This document shows positions 47,333 to 58,591 of a DNA stretch of 64,000 nucleotides, piece after piece. Numbering within the stretch: the first letter of the stretch is position 1; every line of letters begins with the position of its first letter. The position numbers were made by a program, and so were the translations under genes. The notes beneath the pieces were generated by a model, which was not told where the DNA came from, ran no database searches, and saw only the letters and a list, made by a program, of their open reading frames with translations. The DNA lies in contig CAUYUJ010001386.1 of NCBI GenBank assembly GCA_963575745.1, positions 1 through 64,000 on the forward strand. Reading direction: 5' to 3'. Origin of the DNA: Prorocentrum cordatum. Taxonomy: Eukaryota; Sar; Dinophyceae; Prorocentrales; Prorocentraceae.

Positions 47333-48432
47333 CTGTCTTTCGGAGGGGGCCCAACGGGAAAATGCCCTACTGTGCGAACGTCGCCGATGATGAGGAAGAA
47401 GCGGATGCTGCCTACGGGGTGTACCGTGCATTGCAGCAGGGCCAAGTTGTGAAGTACCAGCAGTTGAAACAGCAGGCCTACGCGCACATTTTCTACCACT
47501 TCCGTGGTGAATCGAGGTGCACATGCCTGTCGTTTTTCCCAGAGAGGCGTTGCAAGCATTCTCTTGCAGCGGGCCTGACTGCTGGCCTTGTGGAGGTCCC
47601 GCCGGAGGGCGATGACACCCCGTTGGCGGTTGGTTCAAGGGGTCGCAGGGCCAGGGCCGGAGACCGCTATTCAAAGAGCAACACAGCAGAGGCTCTGTTC
47701 GAAACCCTCGCCAAGTTCTTGCCCGCCACGGCGGCGCCAGGAAACGAATCCCAAGCGAAGCAGCTGTTGTGGGCTCCGCCAGCCAAGCGAACTGCGGGAA
47801 AGCAGCGCCAACGGGAAGAATGCTTCATGTGTGCTGGCGCTCACAGTTTGGACAAATGCCCTCTGGTGCCAGCAGGCTTTTGGGAGACTTGTACAAAAGC
47901 GAGTGCTGGGACGCTCCGCACAGCGCATAGGTCGGCCGACACCATATTCGTCCCTTCAGCGGGAGCGACAGTGCACCGCGTGGCCAGTGACGGGAATTGC
48001 CTTTTCCATGCATTTTGCTTGGCCAGGGCGAAGGTGAATGTCCACGCGGCGGCGGGGGACGGCGCTGTGTTGCGGAAGCGCGTGGTCACGCACATATTAA
48101 GCAACTTAAATCACATGCACAACGGCCTCAATCACAAGGAGTGGGTGCTGCACGCACTCGGGTGGACGCCTGCCGAATACAGGGCCAATATGCTGGACTC
48201 CCGCGTGCACGGCTTGGCCAGCAACACGTTCGCAGGCGTGCTGGAGGTGGGGGTCATAGCGAGTCTCACTGGATGCCACGTGCATGTGTTCGAGAAGGTA
48301 CAAGGCGGTTACCAGCGCATCAGCGAAGCACTTCCTGTGGACGGCGAGCCCGCGAACGTGATCCCGACTTCTGCAAACCACGTGAGCGTCGTGTGGACTG
48401 GCAACCACTACGACGCCCTGGTCTTGAGGTAG
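47333..48432 (+). CDS. SWIM finger, CCHC knuckle and OTU protease (C-terminal half of the MULE gene)
   Basis: The frame is open from 46840 through satellite, but protein-like sequence starts near 47340. A SWIM zinc finger (CTCLSFFPERRCKH, CxC...CxH, 47513-47570) is the finger that follows the DDE core in MULE transposases. A knuckle, CFMCAGAHSLDKC (CX2CX3HX4C, 47821-47860), follows. An OTU cysteine-protease domain ends the protein: DGNCLFHAF (Asp and nucleophile Cys, 47989-48015), HILSNLNHMH, and NHYDALVL (catalytic His, 48403-48423), stop at 48430. OTU domains remove ubiquitin, and some MULE lineages carry such proteases. Its position just downstream of an incomplete MULE core suggests one gene split by the satellite insertion, or by a 3.5-kb intron made of it. 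Confidence 0.75.
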
Positions 48433-48575
48433 CAGCGTGGCTCTGCACCCACGGCGGCGTGGGCGAGCCACGCCTCTCTCCCCGCAGCGCCCCATGCGTG
48501 ACGATGGCGAGTTGATTTTCCATGCCAGGAATTGCACGGGGGCGTCTGCGGGGCGCGAAGAAAATCTCTTCCTAG

Positions 48576-50537
48576 GAATGCATCGGTTTCGGTGGGATTC
48601 GCTAGGAATCCATAGGTTTCGGTAGGAATCGCTCGAAATCCATAGGTTTCGATAGGATTCGCAAGGGAATACATAGTTTCCGGTGGGATTCGCAAGGAAT
48701 TCCCAAATTTCTGCAAATGTCGTTAGGAACCCACCCTTAGGTTTCTGTAAATTTCTGTCGGAATCCATAGTTTTCGGTAAGATTTGCAAGGAAGCCATAG
48801 GGTTCGGTAGGATTCGCAAGGAATCCATAGGTTTCTGCACATTTCTGTAGGAACCCATCGGTTTCGGTAGGATTTGCAAGGAATGCATAAGTTTCGGTAG
48901 GATTCGCTAGGAATCCATAGGTTTCGGTCGGATTCGCAAGGAATCCAAAGGTTTCGGTAGGATTCGCCAGGAATCCATAGGTTTCTGCAAATTTGCTCAG
49001 GAATCCATAGATTTCGGTAGGATTTGCAAGGAATGCATAGGTTTCGGTAGGAATCGCTCGGAATCCATAGGTTTCGGTAGGATTCGCAAGGAATCAATAA
49101 ATTTCGGTAAGATTCGCTAGGAATCCATAGGTTTCTGCAAATTCTTTAGGAATCCATAGGTTTCGGTAGGATTTGCAAGGAATGCACAGGTTTCGGTAGG
49201 AATCGCTCGGAATCCATAGCTTTCGGTAGGATTCCGAAGGGAATCCATAGTTTCCCGTTGGATTCGCACGGAATTTATATATTTCTGCATATTTAGCTGG
49301 GAATCCATAGGTTTCTGCAAATTTCTGTAGGAATCCATAGGTTTCGGTACGATTTGCAAGGAATCCATAAGTTTCGGTAGGATTCGCAAGGAATCCATGG
49401 TTTCTGCCACTTTCTGTTGGAATCCATAGGTTTCGGTAGGATTCGCTAGGAATCCATAGGTTTCGGTAGGATTCGCAAGGAATCCATAGGTTGCGGTAGG
49501 ATCCGCCAGGAATCCATAGGTTTCTGCAATTTTTTGTAGGAACTCATAGATTTCGGTAGGATTTGCAAGGAATGCATAGGTTTCGGTAGGATTCGCTAGG
49601 AATCCATAGGTTTCGGTAGGATTCGCAAGGAATCCATATGTTTCGGTAAGATTCTCTAGGAATCCATAGGTTTCTGCAAATTCTTTAGGAATCCATAGGT
49701 TTCGGCAGGATTTGCAAGGAATGCACAGGTTTCGGTAGGAATTGCTAGGAATCCATAGGTTTCGGTTGGATTCGCAAGGGAATCCATAGTTTTCGGTGGG
49801 ATTCGCACGGAATTCATAGATTTCTTCATATTTTGCTAGGAATTCATAAGTTTCTGCAAATTTCTAAGGAATCCATAGGTTTCGGTACGATTTCATGGAG
49901 TCCATAGGTTTCGGTAGGATTCGCAAGGAATCCATCGGTTTCTGCAAATTTCTGTAAGAATCCATAGCTTTCGGTGGGATTTGCAAGGAATGCGTAGGTT
50001 TCGGTAGGATTCGCAAGGAATCCATAGGTTGCGGTAGGATTCGCCAGGAATCCATAGGTTTCTGCAAATTTGTATAGGAATCCATAGGTTCCGGTAGGAT
50101 TTGCAAGGAATGCATCGGTTTCGGTAGGATTCGTTAGGAATCCATAGGTTTCGGTAGGATTCGCAATGAATCCATAGGTTTCGGTCGGATTCGCTAGGAA
50201 TCCATGTTTCTGCAAATTTCTGCGGGAATCCATCGGTGTCGGTAGGATTTGCAAGGAATTCATAGGTTTCGGTAGGAATCGCTCGGAATCCATAGGTTTC
50301 GGTAGGATTTGCAAGGAATGCATAGGTTTCGGTAGGATTCGCTAGGGATCCATAGGTTTCGGTAGGATTTGCAAGGAATCCATAGGTTTCGGTCGGATTT
50401 GCAAGGCATCCATCGGTTTCTGTAAATTTCTGTCGGAGTCCATAGGTTTCGGTAGGATTCGCAAGGAATCCATAGGTTTCGGTAGGATTTGCAAGGAATC
50501 CATAGATTTCGGTAGGATTCGCTAGGAATCCATAGGT
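48576..50537 (+). repeat. 30-bp satellite, left array (about 2 kb)
   Basis: About 65 units of AATCCATAGGTTTCGGTAGG then ATTCGCAAGG with variants (TTTGCAAGG, TTCGCTAGG, TTTCTGCAAATTTCTGTAGG). The period is divisible by three. Interrupted by LINE 2 and resumed in the same orientation at 57119. Confidence 0.95.
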
Positions 50538-50579
50538 AACAGGAACAGGAACAGGCTATCCCACGTAGTGGTTCAAGAA

Positions 50580-53500
50580 TTAGAGGGCACGAGAGAGCTG
50601 CTCAGCTTGACTGAGAGCTTTCGGCCACAAACCATCATCGAGTCTACTCAAATAAACTCGACGATGGGGGTCAAGCTTATGGGAACATGGTTTCGACAGC
50701 CCACGCATGGAAACATGGGCATAGAAACCACAAGCTTGACAAAACCAAACTTTATGGGCCCTCTGGAGCCTCATAGAATGCGCCTCATGAGCCCAACCCC
50801 CCGCAACGCGGAGCCGCCCCCCCAGGGGAAGGGCAAGAAACTTATCATTGACGGGAGTGGGAGTGAAACACGGAGACTCATGCCACTCTTTAAGAGTGGC
50901 CATAGAGGCCGATCCAAAACACCTGCAACATCTTTGACGAGAGTCATCGAGGCTGTGGGCCGAGGAAAACGCGGCGACGAGACCAGGAACAGGAGGCCGA
51001 GGGGGAGGGCGAGAAGGGCCCGATCTCCTGCCTCCACCTCCCCGCTCCTCGGCCTGCATGGCGTCCAGGGACGCCCTCAGCAGGCGGTGCCGCACCTGCC
51101 AGGCGCGCTTCTCCTCCAGAATAACCTGCCGCCGACGGTCCACAGGGATCTGCGCGCGGGCGGCCGCCTCGTCGGCCAGATGATCGGCAATGACATTGCC
51201 TGCAACGATAGCCGACGGAAGCGCACGTGCCACAACCTCAGTGGCTGACAGATGTGAGTTGGTGAAAAGCATGGTAACCTCTCCCCTCCTCACCTCAAGA
51301 TGTCCAGAAATACGTAACCATAAATCAGCATCAGCGCCCTCGGGCAACACAGTCTTGCCTCCAAAGAAACCTTTGATCACCGACTCGTTGTCAGTCACAT
51401 AACAAATATGGCCAACTGTCGTGCGAAGGGCCAGCTCAAAGGCTAGCAATTCTCCTCGGGGCACTGATTGCCTCGGGCCAGGCAACCTGCCTGAAGCCGA
51501 CGCTGACACAGTGAGCGGAAAGCAACTTTCAATGGCAACGACTGCCAAGCCAACACGCCTAAACCTGCTTTCACCAGAAAACTTCCCTCCAGAGGCGTCA
51601 CCAAAGACCAGGAGCGGGTCCCCAGGGAAACCTCGGCCTAAAGCTCCAGCAGAAATTTCATTACAACCTGTGATCCACCATTCTTCCGTGTCAGGCGGCG
51701 GCGGCAGGACTGTAAGAGCAGCTGGCAAAAGGCCGCGAAGCCAAAAAGCAGGCAACGCATCAGCTTGAGTATAGGCCTCTCCGACCAACTCTTGAGATTG
51801 TTCGTGCGCCAGGGCACCAACATTATCTTCACACCCCCAAGCTCGGTGGAACGCCGTCTCTGGTCCCTTAGAACAACGGGGGCAGAGGTCGTCGAAATTC
51901 GCATCAAGCTCTGCCTTAATGCGTGCCCTAGGCCAGATTCCCCCAACAGCAACCGTGACCATAAGCTCACTCAACCTCTCTCCTTGCGAAACCAACTTAA
52001 GTTGCGAAACGAGCCGACGATGAGAAATGTTATCAACACCATCCTGGGCCCCTTCCCCGCACCAATGTTCAGCTGCGCCTCGCCACAACTTAGCCTGAAT
52101 TGACGCCGTGATGTCCCGAATAACTGGCTCTGGAGAATCCAAAATCAGGTTCCCCGACAGCCCCTCCTCAGGAAACTTCCAGGCCTCCAAATCTCCAGGA
52201 AAATCTGGCGGGGCAATCCAATGATCTGGCGCTACAGGGTCACATCCAGCTTCCAATAAATACAGCATAACGGCCCCCATAGGCCCTCGCACGTGTCTAG
52301 AACGATGCTGTGGCAAAACTCGCCGAAACGTCTGCAGCATACATGGCCAGGCACGCCTATCTCCAGCGCGAATGGCGGGTCGCAAGATCCATTGCCGCAT
52401 CCAAAACTCGCAACATAAACGAGGAAAATAAACAGCAGGGTCACCTTGAGGACTCCTGAGGTCCAGCAAAGTGGTAAGACAGCGCCCTTTCTTTCCAGAC
52501 CCACATATAGCCCCCATTTGGCGACGGCAACGAATCATGGACGATCCAAAAACTCCATGTATCTGATGGGCATACAGCTGCGCAGCAAAGGTGCCTGCTC
52601 TCTCGAGCTTGGCAGTGACAGTATACTTGCGGGTCGCACGAGCAAACCGAAGAACACGAGAATGCATAGCAACACCCTTAACTACTCGCTTGGACCTATT
52701 GCCTCGAGCATGCCCCCTTCCTCCTCCCAAGTCAGTACCTACGTATCCCGCCTGGGCCACTGCTGTAACCGAATAACCCGCTCTGGTCAAACGTTTGGCA
52801 ATGGCCTTCGCATCAGGGATATGCGAACAGATAATAACGGACTTGGGTGAAACACGAAGCTGTACTTCAGCGAGACCACGACAGGTTTCCAACCATCCAC
52901 GATACAAATCACGCCGAATGCTGGCCCTGGACCCCACCACTCTCTGAGACAAATCATCAATCCATATTCGGGTAGTCATGTTAACATGGGTCGTAGTAAT
53001 GCGAAGCAGGATAAAAAACACCATACAACGCGCAAACCTTGTACCAGAACGTAGTCCCTGGATAATGGACCGAGTCGGGCAAAAGGGTTCGGCGTAATAT
53101 CCACTCTGGCCCAACGTGCGAGGGCACACGCAGAGCAATAACTCTAAGTAAAGAACGGTTGGAGGAAAGCCTAGACGCAATGCCGTCCTGATAAGCACCA
53201 CCCACTCAATAGAGTCATAATATCCTTCCACGTCGAGTAAACCTTTCCCCGAAGGAACTCCCAGGGCCCCAGTGACTTCATCTTCTAAAACACGAGAAAA
53301 AGCTTCCAAAAGGGCACCGTTGCCTTTGACGGCAGCGTCCCAGGCAGGCTCGTTGGCCTGACTCCATGCCTGGACTATTGGCTCCCTGGCCTTAGACCAA
53401 ACACGAGTGAACATGCTCAAGACACCGATTACACGATCCCCCTTCGATTTTTTGGGCAAAAGACGGCCAAGAGCAAGGGAAACCTGGGAAGGCCAAACCA

Positions 53501-55849
53501 GGGTTTCTTCCACAACAGCGTACAATGCCCGAAGCTCGTCCAGAGCCAAATCAGGTAAACGCTCGAAATCCAGCGGTGTGAGCACGTCTACTCCCAAACC
53601 TGCGCGAGGCTTCATAGCATGCGCCGCTGCACGAATGCCTGCTATGTCCAGCGGTTCCAACGGCTCAAGGACTGCAGCAGCGCGCACATCGGCAAAAGCC
53701 TGGCAAACTGATTCCTCCTGCAGAGGATGAGGGGCCCACAACTTGATAAATGGCTGAGCTTTCTGATCCACCATATCCAGGGGATTGCAGTAAACCGAAG
53801 TTTCCGAGACCAGCTCATCGGACACCGCAGGGTCAGCCCTCATAGATCGATGCAGTGGCCCCTCAGCCTCTTTGGTCATAAACCAATCCTTGAAACTATC
53901 CAGTGAAGAGCGGGGAGCCCTCGGCCTGGTGCGAAGAGCTATCTTCTGTGCCGCAGCTACAAACTTCTGAAGAATGGTGGCTGACACTGTGGCTCCTCTT
54001 TGCAGAAGCTGAGACCAGGCTTCCCAAGATGGCTCCGACCCAACACGAATCCCCGCGTGGGCCCTGTCTGGGGCCTCTTCTAACAGATGACGAATCGAAA
54101 CTCTCAACTGCTCTCTCTGTACAACCCCGTTCCCTTTAGACCTGTGTCCCTGAATCCGTTCCAAGACCACCGCCAACTGCTCCCACCAGGTTGCAACAAT
54201 ATTGCTGTAGGGGGAAACTCTTGCTTTGACGGGGGCTCGAACCTCCTGGACAACAAAAGAATATCCTTGCGAACGAGAAATACCTGGCAATTGAGTAATG
54301 CCGTGATGATCGCACACCGTCGTCTCCACTGCCTTCACCCATGAACCGTAAAGGGCTGAAACTGGGCTCACAACATCGGATCCGAGCCTAGCAGCTACTG
54401 ACGAAGCAAAGGCAGGAGCAGGGAGCGGGGGCGACTGCAGTCCGACTTGAGCGCGAGCATTCACCCGCGTCTCGTCGGCAATGCAAAACGGCACACTAGG
54501 TTCGGCTCCTTCATCTGTACCTGAGGGGGGCGGCTCAACACGAACGTCGGGAGGGTCACCTGTGAGGCTCTGAGACGACGATGTGCGATCTTCACCAACA
54601 TTGCCCCAAGCGATTGACTGAGCATAATGAGGCAAATGAAATCGCCCGCCCATGATGGGCACGCCGTGCTGGCCAGGTCGGCCCTGATCTGCCTCGCCAG
54701 AAGATCTTTCATCCTCTTCTCCCGACGGAGCCGAGGGTGCTTGACCTCCTAGCGACGTCGAATGACGATCGTCAATAAAGTTGAGCTCGTGCGCCCACGG
54801 GTCCTCTTCCGAGGGCGCATCAGACAGTGCATCCAAGTCATGAGGCGCGATAACTTCTCTCGCCGCCTGCCGCTCACGATCCTCTCGTGACCAAGCGTCC
54901 GAAAAAAGCTTGCTGTAATATTCATCACGCCGCTCCGCGAAAGCAGCCTGTTTGACCCTTCGCTGAGCTTTAGCTACTTGCGACTTCGAGCCAGCTGTGG
55001 GCCGAGTCGTGGGCCTGGACACCTGGGGCAGCTTTGACGGCAGAGCCAGGGCCCGCTGGACCAATTGCTTGCCCGAGGAACGCATCAGAAGCTTAAGACC
55101 ACAGTGGGTCTTCCGGGGGACCCGAAAAAACAAGCTCGATTGAGTGAAAATATGGGGCGGCGGCGGCACTGATGACAACGAAATCTACGGTCGTGCCCGA
55201 CTTGCTCGCATTGCAGGTATATTCAGTAGCTGGAAGCACTGGTTGCCCCCCTACACGCGCGAAAAAGCCAGCCTTTCCCAATGCGCTAGCCGACGTGTTA
55301 AAGTCCCCAAGGAGAACCCAAGGGAGCTTCAACGCCGCCAAAAACGCCCCGAGTTTAGCAAAACGTTGTATGTTGGAACTAGCCATGCCTACAGAAGTAT
55401 AAGCGTAAAAAGAGACTAGCACATACGAGTAACCAGTCATATATATGTACAGCAGCGAAACCATCAACCGTGAGCTGCCCGTCAAACTGAAACTCCTGGA
55501 CCCGATCCAACTGATGGCTCAATGAATGTGCTTGCCTGTGTCCAGGCATCAAAATCCACTCACCACCCTCAGTGTCGCGTTCCTGCCCAGCTATCGTGAC
55601 CGCTCGACCAGTTTTGCGAGCTGGATTCGCGTGCATTCGAATCTTATCTCTCCGAGCTTTCTTCTGCCACGGGAGCAGGGCAGACCGTGAAACATGAGTC
55701 TCTGCTAAAGCTACTACATCGAACGACTTATCCTGCAAACCAGCTGAGACAAAATCCCAAACCTTATCGCCCATGGACGTAACATTCCCGAACAATACGG
55801 TGGAGAACTCAGGCAGAGCAGGGCGCTCGCGCGGCTTGAAAGTCGCCAC
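50580..55849 (-). CDS. LINE 2 ORF2: endonuclease, reverse transcriptase, RNase H (two frameshifts)
   Basis: In frame with ORF1 across a single TGA. Endonuclease: VALAETHVS (about 55700), LLGDFN (about 55305), TTVDFVVIS and KTHCG (about 55105). The reading frame changes at an (AT)n run (55438-55446; restored by one TA) and again near 55113 (one base). From 55178 to 50580 it is open. Reverse transcriptase has GLLDVEGYYDSIEW (motif A) and RIWIDDLSQ (motif C, IDD, about 52955). CPRCSKGPETAFHRAWGC is a CX2CX8HX4C knuckle. RNase H is complete: VFGDASGG, PRGELLAFE, YVTDNESV and ADHLADEAA (D-E-D-D). The C-terminal zinc module is CCRCFGSASM...C and FCQACGFYAH...C, ending near YLSRLDDGLWP. An ATG-less beginning (first in-frame Met 40 codons after the TGA) fits expression by readthrough. 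Confidence 0.85.
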
Positions 55850-55853
55850 GCCC

Positions 55854-55878
55854 AGGGACCTCGAGGTCCCTAGTCAAG
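55854..55878 (-). promoter_or_regulatory. UGA-CUAG readthrough context with 18-base palindrome
   Basis: The ORF1 stop TGA (55876-55874) is followed by CTAG, the known leaky-stop context UGA CUA G. Two bases after the stop begins the perfect palindrome AGGGACCTCGAGGTCCCT (55871-55854; 7-bp stem, TCGA loop). ORF2 continues in the same frame. Function is inferred. Confidence 0.55.
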
Positions 55879-56968
55879 ATGCAACAGCAGAGCCCTCAGA
55901 AGGCGGCGCCGCCTGCGCCGCGAGCCGCTGCGCCTCGAACTGCGCGGCGGAGATGCGCTCCGCCTCCGCGGCCACCTTGGCGGCGTGGTCCTCCTGCTGC
56001 TTCTGGGTCTGCTCCGTCGTCGGCGGCGGCGCTGGCGCTGCGTCCGGTTGAGCTTGACCCGACGGTGCACCACCAGGTACGTCATCATCAGCGTTGCGAC
56101 GCTTCTTGGCCAACCGCTCGGAGATGGTGGCCCTCGTAGACCTTGCCCGATCAACCAGCTGCGTGACCTCGTCGGCCTTCGAAGACAGCGTGGCCTTCTG
56201 CGCCTGCAACTCTTCCAGACATTTCTTGAGTGTGTCCCGCTCGTGCGGCTCGCACTCCAGCTCCTCCAAGTTAGCGAAAAGTTCATGGTCCCACACAATG
56301 TCGAACGGCTTCTTGTCTGCTGGCTCGCCTCCTCCAGGGTCACCACGTGCAGTGTTGACGCCCTCGAGCTTGGCAACCGCAGAAGCAGCCTGAGCCCGCA
56401 CCAGCGTGGCTTCCGCTACTTCACGAGCAAGCCTGGATTCTTTCTCGCGTGCAGCCTCAAGATTCTTCTCCAATCTCATCACGGACGTGACGGCTTGCTG
56501 ATGGCGATTCTTGGCATCTCTCCAAGCCCCGTCTGCCTGCTGCATGGCCAACACCACGTTGGTACCCGTAGCAGACGCAGCATTCTTGAGCTTCTTGAGC
56601 TGCATCTCCAGGGAAGAACGAAGATCTGGATCGGTGGCTGCCTTAAGCGCCGCCTGCAAATGACCAAAAAGAACATCCTGTCCCTTCTGCTGCCCAACTG
56701 ACCCGCGAGGGGAATGGCCAGGCGTGGAGGAACGAGACCCACCATCAGGCTTCTCACCAACTGCAAAGGTAACCTGTTTGCGAAGAGCGCTCTTTGGAAC
56801 CCCTCCTGCGGAACCTCCAGTCGGAACCTGTGGCTGTTTCTTGCCCTTGTAGAGCTTGACTTTCTTTCCGCAAGTACATAGCTGGCCACGACTAATCAAT
56901 CGATCATTGTATTCCTGCGTCCCACAAGATTGACATGTCGACCAGAGCCTCGGACTTGCGAAAGACAT
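55874..56968 (-). CDS. LINE 2 ORF1: zinc-ribbon, coiled-coil protein
   Basis: The start is taken at MSFASPRLWSTCQSCG (56968); the frame is open 37 codons further up. Zinc ribbon CQSCG...CTCGKK, a basic linker, then long helical heptad regions (HLQAALKAATDPDLRSSLEM; AREKESRLAREVAEATLVRA; DEVTQLVDRARSTRATISER) and an Ala/Gln-rich C-terminus ending SEGSAVAS. No frameshift. Same plan as LINE 1 ORF1 but only weak sequence identity. Probable RNA-binding ORF1 protein forming the ribonucleoprotein. Confidence 0.78.
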   Translation of the reverse strand: MSFASPRLWSTCQSCGTQEYNDRLISRGQLCTCGKKVKLYKGKKQPQVPTGGSAGGVPKSALRKQVTFAVGEKPDGGSRSSTPGHSPRGSVGQQKGQDVLFGHLQAALKAATDPDLRSSLEMQLKKLKNAASATGTNVVLAMQQADGAWRDAKNRHQQAVTSVMRLEKNLEAAREKESRLAREVAEATLVRAQAASAVAKLEGVNTARGDPGGGEPADKKPFDIVWDHELFANLEELECEPHERDTLKKCLEELQAQKATLSSKADEVTQLVDRARSTRATISERLAKKRRNADDDVPGGAPSGQAQPDAAPAPPPTTEQTQKQQEDHAAKVAAEAERISAAQFEAQRLAAQAAPPSEGSAVAS

Positions 56969-57118
56969 CTCGGCTTTCGTCAGCAAAAGTGAAAGGGCTG
57001 GACTGTACCCTCTACTAAAGCTGTCCCTCAAGCGCCACGGGGAGGCACCGAGGCGGCCCAAATCACGCGGCCTCTCCACGGGGGGAGAGGACTTGGTGCT
57101 CGGGCCGAAGTGGCTTGA

Positions 57119-57640
57119 GGCCAGGAATCCATAGGTTTCGGTAGGATTTGCAAGGAATCAATAGTTTTCGGTTGGATTCGCCAGGAATCCATAGGTTTCG
57201 GTAGGATTTGCAAGGAATCCATAGGTTTCGGTCGGATTTGCAAGGAATCCATAGGTTTCGGTAGGATTCGCTAGGAATCCGTAGGTTTCTGTAGGAATTC
57301 ATAGGTTTCGGTAGGATTCGCTAGGAATTCATAGGTTTCGGTAGGATTTGCAAGGAATCCATAGTTTTCGGTAGGATTCGTCAGGAATCCATAAGTTTCG
57401 GTAGGATTTGCAAGGAATCCATAGGTTTCGGTAGAATTCGCAAGGAATCCAATAGGTTTCCGTAGGATTGGCAAGGAATCCATCGGTTTCGGTAGAATTC
57501 GCAAGGAATCCATAGGTTTCTGCAAATTTCTTTAGGAATCCATAGGTTTCGGTAGGATTCGCTAGGAATCCATAGGTTTCGGTAGGATTCGCTAGGAATT
57601 CATAGGTTTCGGTAGAATTCGCTAGGAATGCATAGGACTC
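57119..57640 (+). repeat. 30-bp satellite, right array
   Basis: About 17 units in the same orientation as the left array; ends at GGAATGCATAGGACTCC. The following 57655-57720 (CAACAAGCATGTGCGCACGG, GAGGCGAGGTCA) resembles 41348-41400, which follows the first 48-bp satellite array. Confidence 0.95.
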
Positions 57641-57699
57641 CTTGCCGGTGTGCATCGAGTTCTGCGTCCAACAAGCATGTGCGCACGGTGAGGCGAGGT

Positions 57700-58590
57700 C
57701 AGACGGTGAAACCGGGCAGCCGACCAGCCGGTCAGCCGGTGAAGGGTCCCATCTGGCTGGTGAAGGGTCCCATCCGGCCGGTGAAGACATTTTTCTCGTG
57801 GAGAAACGGCCAGCGAAGGAAGGGGAGGAGGGAGGGAGCAGAACGGAGGGGAGGGGGCAGGGGAACGCGGAGGGGCGAGGAGGGGGGGGGAAGGATCGCC
57901 TGCGCATGTCCGAGCCTTCAGTCTGGAATTCCGGGGCGCCATCCCGTGGACACGCGGTCGCACGGACGCGCTCCGCGCGGGGCATCCTCGAACGAAAACG
58001 CCCCGCACGCACCCCAAATCCCTTATTGATCGTCCCCCGGGCCCGGTTTTTTAAGGCGCCCTTTTGGTAACTGGGGGGGGGTCCGGTTTTTTTGGGGGGC
58101 GCTTCCTTTGGATTGGAATTTAGGGGGTCCGGTTCATTAAGGCGCCCCGTCGAATAGGGGGGTCCGGAATATTAGGTCGCATTTGAAGGCGGTCCGTCTT
58201 TTTAGGGGGGTGCCGATTAATGGGAGATTTGGAGTATGGGGTCGCCAGCCAGGGTAGGAGGCTTGGAAATGGGCAATAAAACCATCACCAGGATCTGCCT
58301 CAACCAGGGAAGCTGATCCTAGATTTTGCTGATGGTGGAAATATTTCGGCCACCTTGGAAGCCCGAACATTACCGAGATCGGGATCATCTTCCCTGGAGG
58401 CACACCGCCGATATTGGTGCTGGTGTCAAACTCTAGGCCTCCGACAAGGGGCCTGCCCCGCGAGGCCACGGACGTAGACATGTTTCGAAGAATGAGGCAC
58501 GAAGCTTGCCGCGGTGGGCCGCGAGGTCCCAGCACCGGATGGCCAAGCACAGTCCAGAGATGGAACATGCAGCAGCATAGTGTGGCACAA
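57700..58590. other. No gene recognised
   Basis: 57700-57790 has GGTGAAGGGTCCCATCTGGC-type tandem units, inverted relative to 39470-39550. 58030-58230 has a degenerate repeat of GGGGGTCCGGTTTTTTAAGG-like units. 58240-58430 has a minus-strand open frame (GGLEFDTSTNIGGVPPGKMI) with plausible composition but no match I know. Confidence 0.4.
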
Positions 58591-58591
58591 T

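Larger units (their letters stand above)
50538..57118 (-). mobile_element. LINE retrotransposon 2 inserted in the 30-bp satellite
   Basis: A full-length-looking element on the minus strand. The 5' end is at about 57118, where the satellite stops. ORF1 is 56968-55874, ORF2 is 55873-50580, the 3' UTR is only about 25 bases, and the tail is (CCTGTT)3 (50538-50555). Both junctions fall in the AGGAATCCATAG part of the satellite. Because the target is periodic, a target duplication cannot be told from satellite. ORF2 has two frameshifts. Confidence 0.85.

Noticed and set aside
57095-57125. CTCAAG at the 5' end of LINE 2, as in the end of the spliced leader
   Set aside because: Only six bases are outside the satellite; TGGC before it also occurs in satellite variants (GGATTCCTGGC).
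48576-57640. CRISPR-like reading of the regularly spaced 30-bp repeats
   Set aside because: Units are contiguous with no unique spacers; it is a tandem satellite in a eukaryotic context.
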